From an uncultured Rubrobacteraceae bacterium (GTDB lineage Bacteria; Actinomycetota; Rubrobacteria; Rubrobacterales; Rubrobacteraceae): a stretch of 7,098 nucleotides of DNA. The notes below the pieces were generated by a model that was not told the DNA's origin, ran no database searches, and saw nothing but the letters and a program-made list of their open reading frames with translations. Within the stretch, counting starts at the first letter, position 1, and each line of letters begins with the position of its first letter. Of the stretch, positions 5,268 to 7,098 are shown piece after piece. A program made the position numbers and the translations under genes. The DNA is taken from contig CADCUW010000157.1 in assembly GCA_902805985.1 (NCBI GenBank), positions 1 to 7,098 of the forward strand, given 5' to 3'.

Positions 5268-6778
5268 CGCAGTTACCCATGAACCCCGCTACGACAGACG
5301 GACAATCCAGTTTCCGGGCGCGCCTCCAGGCCTTCGGTGGCTTCCTCACCGCGATGGTGATCCCCAACGTCGGGGCCTTCATCGCCTGGGGCCTGCTAAC
5401 CGCCCTGTTCATCCCCACCGGCTGGCTGCCCAACGAGTCCCTAGCCTCCCCCGTGGAACCGATGATCACCTACCTGCTCCCGCTGCTCCTCGCCTACACC
5501 GGCGGCCGGCTGGTGCACGGGCAGCGCGGCGGGGTCGCCGGAGCCATCGGGGCCATCGGGCTGATCGTCGGGGCCGACATCCCCATGTTCCTGGGCGCCA
5601 TGATCATGGGCCCGCTCAGCGCCTGGCTGATCAAGCGGATCGACCGCGCCCTCGAAGGCAAGATCAGGTCCGGCTTCGAGATGGTGGTCAACAACTTCAC
5701 GCTCGGCTTCCTCGGACTGGGTCTGATCATCGCCACCTACGAGATCATCGGCCCGACCATCAGCTACGTCAACGACCTGCTGCTCACCGCGATCAACGCG
5801 CTCGTCGACACCGGGGCCCTCCCGCTGCTCTCGATACTCAACGAGCCCGCCAAGGTGCTGTTCCTGAACAACGTGATCGACCAGGGCATCTACTACCCCC
5901 TCGGGCTCCAGGTCTCCGCCGAGCAGGGCAAGTCGATCTTCTTCATGGTGGCCTCCAACCCCGGTCCCGGGCTCGGGCTCCTGACTGCCTTCTGGCTGTT
6001 CGGGGCCCACAAGACCATCCGTGACAGCGCGCCCGGCGCCATCATCATCCACTTCCTGGGCGGCATCCACGAGATCTACTTCCCGTACGTGCTTGCGAAG
6101 CCGATCACCATCCTGGCCATGATCGCCGGCGGAATGTCCGGCATCGCGACCTTCATGGTCTTCGATGCCGGCCTCACCGCCGGACCCAGCCCGGGCTCCA
6201 TCTTCGCCTACCTGGTGCTCACACCGGTCGGTAACCACGTCGGCGTGATCGCCGGCGTCCTGGTCGCCGCGCTCGTCAGCTTCCTGGTGACGTCGGCGCT
6301 CCTCAAGCTCACCGGCCGCCGCTCGGCAGAGGGTGAGGAGGGTGACGAGAGCGATCTGCAGAGGTACGCCGACCAGTCACGCTCGATGAAGGCCGCCGGG
6401 CAGTCGGTGCTCTCCGGAGCGCTGGACGGAGACTCCGGGCGGGACGGCGGGGTGACCGCGGGGCGGTCGCTGGACCCCGCACAAGTCCGCAAGGTCGTCT
6501 TCGCTTGCGACGCGGGCATGGGCAGCAGCGCCATGGGGGCAGGTATCTTCCGCAAGAAGGTGGAGCAGGCGGGCAGGGACGACCTCACCGTGGTCCACGC
6601 GGCCATCGAGGCGATCCCCGCCGACACCGACGTGGTGGTCGTCCACCGCAACCTGGCCGACCGGGCTCGGTCCGCCCTTCCGAACACCGAGCTCGTCACC
6701 ATCGAGAACTTCCTGGGCGACCCCGCCCTGGAGAGGCTCCGGGAGCAGCTCACGGAGGGAACGAACCATGAGAATTGA
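5264..6778 (+). CDS. mtlA: PTS mannitol-type transporter, EIICB
   Basis: The protein is 504 aa, starting at GTG 5264 behind AAGGAG (5251-5256) and overlapping the kinase stop. The EIIC membrane domain spans about residues 14-350 with many hydrophobic helices (FLTAMVIPNVGAFIAWGLL, YLLPLLLAYTGGRLV, GAIGLIVGADIPMFLGAMIMG). It contains GGIHEIYFPYV (266-276), the substrate-site motif of the mannitol family. A long acidic linker (about 352-405) precedes the EIIB domain. Its phosphocysteine is C415 in VFACDAGMGSSAMGAGIFRKK, and VVVVHRNLADRA and VTIENFL follow, as in MtlA. No EIIA domain is fused, so a separate EIIA is required; the local one is broken. It would import a hexitol as its phosphate. Mannitol is the family substrate, but the cmt-like neighbours leave the true substrate open. 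All key motifs look intact, so it should be functional if an EIIA acts in trans. Confidence 0.93.
   Translation: MTQLPMNPATTDGQSSFRARLQAFGGFLTAMVIPNVGAFIAWGLLTALFIPTGWLPNESLASPVEPMITYLLPLLLAYTGGRLVHGQRGGVAGAIGAIGLIVGADIPMFLGAMIMGPLSAWLIKRIDRALEGKIRSGFEMVVNNFTLGFLGLGLIIATYEIIGPTISYVNDLLLTAINALVDTGALPLLSILNEPAKVLFLNNVIDQGIYYPLGLQVSAEQGKSIFFMVASNPGPGLGLLTAFWLFGAHKTIRDSAPGAIIIHFLGGIHEIYFPYVLAKPITILAMIAGGMSGIATFMVFDAGLTAGPSPGSIFAYLVLTPVGNHVGVIAGVLVAALVSFLVTSALLKLTGRRSAEGEEGDESDLQRYADQSRSMKAAGQSVLSGALDGDSGRDGGVTAGRSLDPAQVRKVVFACDAGMGSSAMGAGIFRKKVEQAGRDDLTVVHAAIEAIPADTDVVVVHRNLADRARSALPNTELVTIENFLGDPALERLREQLTEGTNHEN
6754..6760 (+). promoter_or_regulatory. SD of the 47-aa ORF, inside the EIICB 3' end
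   Basis: GGAGGGA lies 7 nt before ATG 6768 and inside the last codons of the EIICB gene. It shows that a ribosome start was selected there, although the present ORF is very short. Confidence 0.5.
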
Positions 6779-6911
6779 GGCATGCCGCATCCACGGCCGC
6801 GACAGGGTGATGGTCGGCGAGATGGGCGAGAAACCTTGGCTTCGTCGAACCCGACACGCGTCCGGCCACCCGCCGTCGGCAATAGCCCAGGCACAAGGAG
6901 GAGACGGATGA
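6768..6911 (+). CDS. 47-aa ORF linking EIICB and dehydrogenase, possible gene remnant
   Basis: The ORF begins at ATG 6768 with the SD GGAGGGA, overlaps the last 11 nt of the EIICB gene, and its TGA overlaps the ATG of the dehydrogenase (ATGA, 6908-6911). This tight packing supports real translation or coupling. The product starts MRIEACRIHGRDRVMVGEMG and turns Arg/His/Pro-rich (WLRRTRHASGHPPSA). I do not recognise it with certainty. The first ~20 residues faintly resemble the opening of YggP/MDR dehydrogenases (VAAIYGKRDVRL in E. coli YggP), so it may be the stump of the operon's original dehydrogenase. A coupling ORF or a small regulator are other possibilities. Confidence 0.4.
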   Translation: MRIEACRIHGRDRVMVGEMGEKPWLRRTRHASGHPPSAIAQAQGGDG

Positions 6912-7098
6912 TAGCAGCCGTGTTCAACGGCCCCGGCGAGATGGAGGTAAGGGAGGTCGCCACGCCCGAGATCGGGGCGGGCGAGGTACTCGTAGCGGTG
7001 GGGGCCAACACCGTGTGCGGGACGGACGTGCGCATCTTGCGCGGCGAGAAGACCGGTGGCGTGCGCCCGCCCACCATCCTGGGCCACGAGTTCGCCGG
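6908..7098 (+). CDS. Zinc-dependent medium-chain dehydrogenase (partial, N-terminus)
   Basis: The first 63 codons of a medium-chain dehydrogenase are present; the gene continues beyond the window. ATG 6908 follows AAGGAGGAG (6895-6903), an excellent SD, and overlaps the preceding small ORF's stop. The GroES-like N-terminal domain is clear: NGPGEMEVREVATPEIGAGE, then VCGTD with the catalytic zinc ligand C37 and the T39/D40 pair, and PTILGHEFA with H60-E61. Family members oxidise secondary alcohols with NAD(P), for example sorbitol, threonine or polyol-phosphate dehydrogenases. Next to a hexitol PTS it probably oxidises the imported polyol phosphate to a ketose phosphate, as proposed for YggP-like or GutB-like enzymes. 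The structural zinc site and Rossmann domain lie outside the window, so the subfamily cannot be fixed. Confidence 0.85.
   Translation, partial: MIAAVFNGPGEMEVREVATPEIGAGEVLVAVGANTVCGTDVRILRGEKTGGVRPPTILGHEFA

Noticed and set aside
5441..6238. 265-aa minus-strand ORF
   Set aside because: It is a shadow of the EIICB gene (Asp/Gly/His-rich), with no domain.
6208..7077. 289-aa minus-strand ORF spanning the EIICB 3' end and the dehydrogenase start
   Set aside because: It is Ser/Arg/Thr-rich shadow sequence and conflicts with two well-supported plus-strand genes.
1..7098. CRISPR arrays, tRNA or rRNA genes, riboswitches, toxin-antitoxin or defence systems
   Set aside because: I found no regularly spaced repeats, cloverleaf, rRNA-like sequence or recognisable defence or toxin domains on either strand.

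Overview
The window is high-GC DNA with strong SD sequences, frequent GTG/TTG starts and gene families typical of Actinomycetota. Frequent AGG and ATA codons in several genes would suit a Rubrobacter-like organism, but this is inference; no rRNA or marker gene is present to fix the taxon.

Left part (1-2940), accessory in character. A minus-strand gene (46-624) encodes a secreted, membrane-anchored NTR/TIMP-like protein. A weakly supported 77-aa ORF follows (900-1133, plus strand), lying between two diverged copies of a 50-bp repeat exactly 400 bp apart. A minus-strand gene (1398-2003) encodes a YgjP/DUF45 zinc metallopeptidase. Next is the 5' half of an IS1182-like transposase (2268-2939, plus strand), cut off after the first catalytic Asp and ending 11 bp before the 3' end of the next gene.

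Right part (2951-7098), a sugar or polyol uptake locus. A DeoR/GlpR-family repressor (minus strand) is divergent from a plus-strand PTS operon. The AT-rich control region holds a TTGACA-17-TAACGT promoter with two AAAACT direct repeats one helical turn apart, a possible operator. The first start codon behind this promoter belongs to only the first ~35-40 residues of an MFS sugar porter (3950-4081). The next gene is an EIIA of the mannitol/CmtB type (4139-4510) that has lost its phospho-acceptor His and its C-terminal third. Then come a YggC-type P-loop kinase, a full-length mannitol-type EIICB (GTGA overlap with the kinase), a 47-aa ORF overlapping both neighbours, and the start of a zinc-dependent medium-chain dehydrogenase that runs off the window.

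The gene set EIIA + YggC-like kinase + mannitol-type EIICB + Zn dehydrogenase matches the E. coli cmt/ygg cluster (cmtA, cmtB, yggC, yggP). The likely scheme is PTS import and phosphorylation of a hexitol-like substrate, dehydrogenase oxidation of the sugar phosphate, possibly a second phosphorylation by the kinase, and DeoR control by a phosphosugar. Here the operon looks partly eroded and rearranged, with the EIIC/EIIB part intact and the local EIIA broken. I see no clearly new defence or mobile system; the most interesting material is this remodelled operon and its small leftover ORFs.
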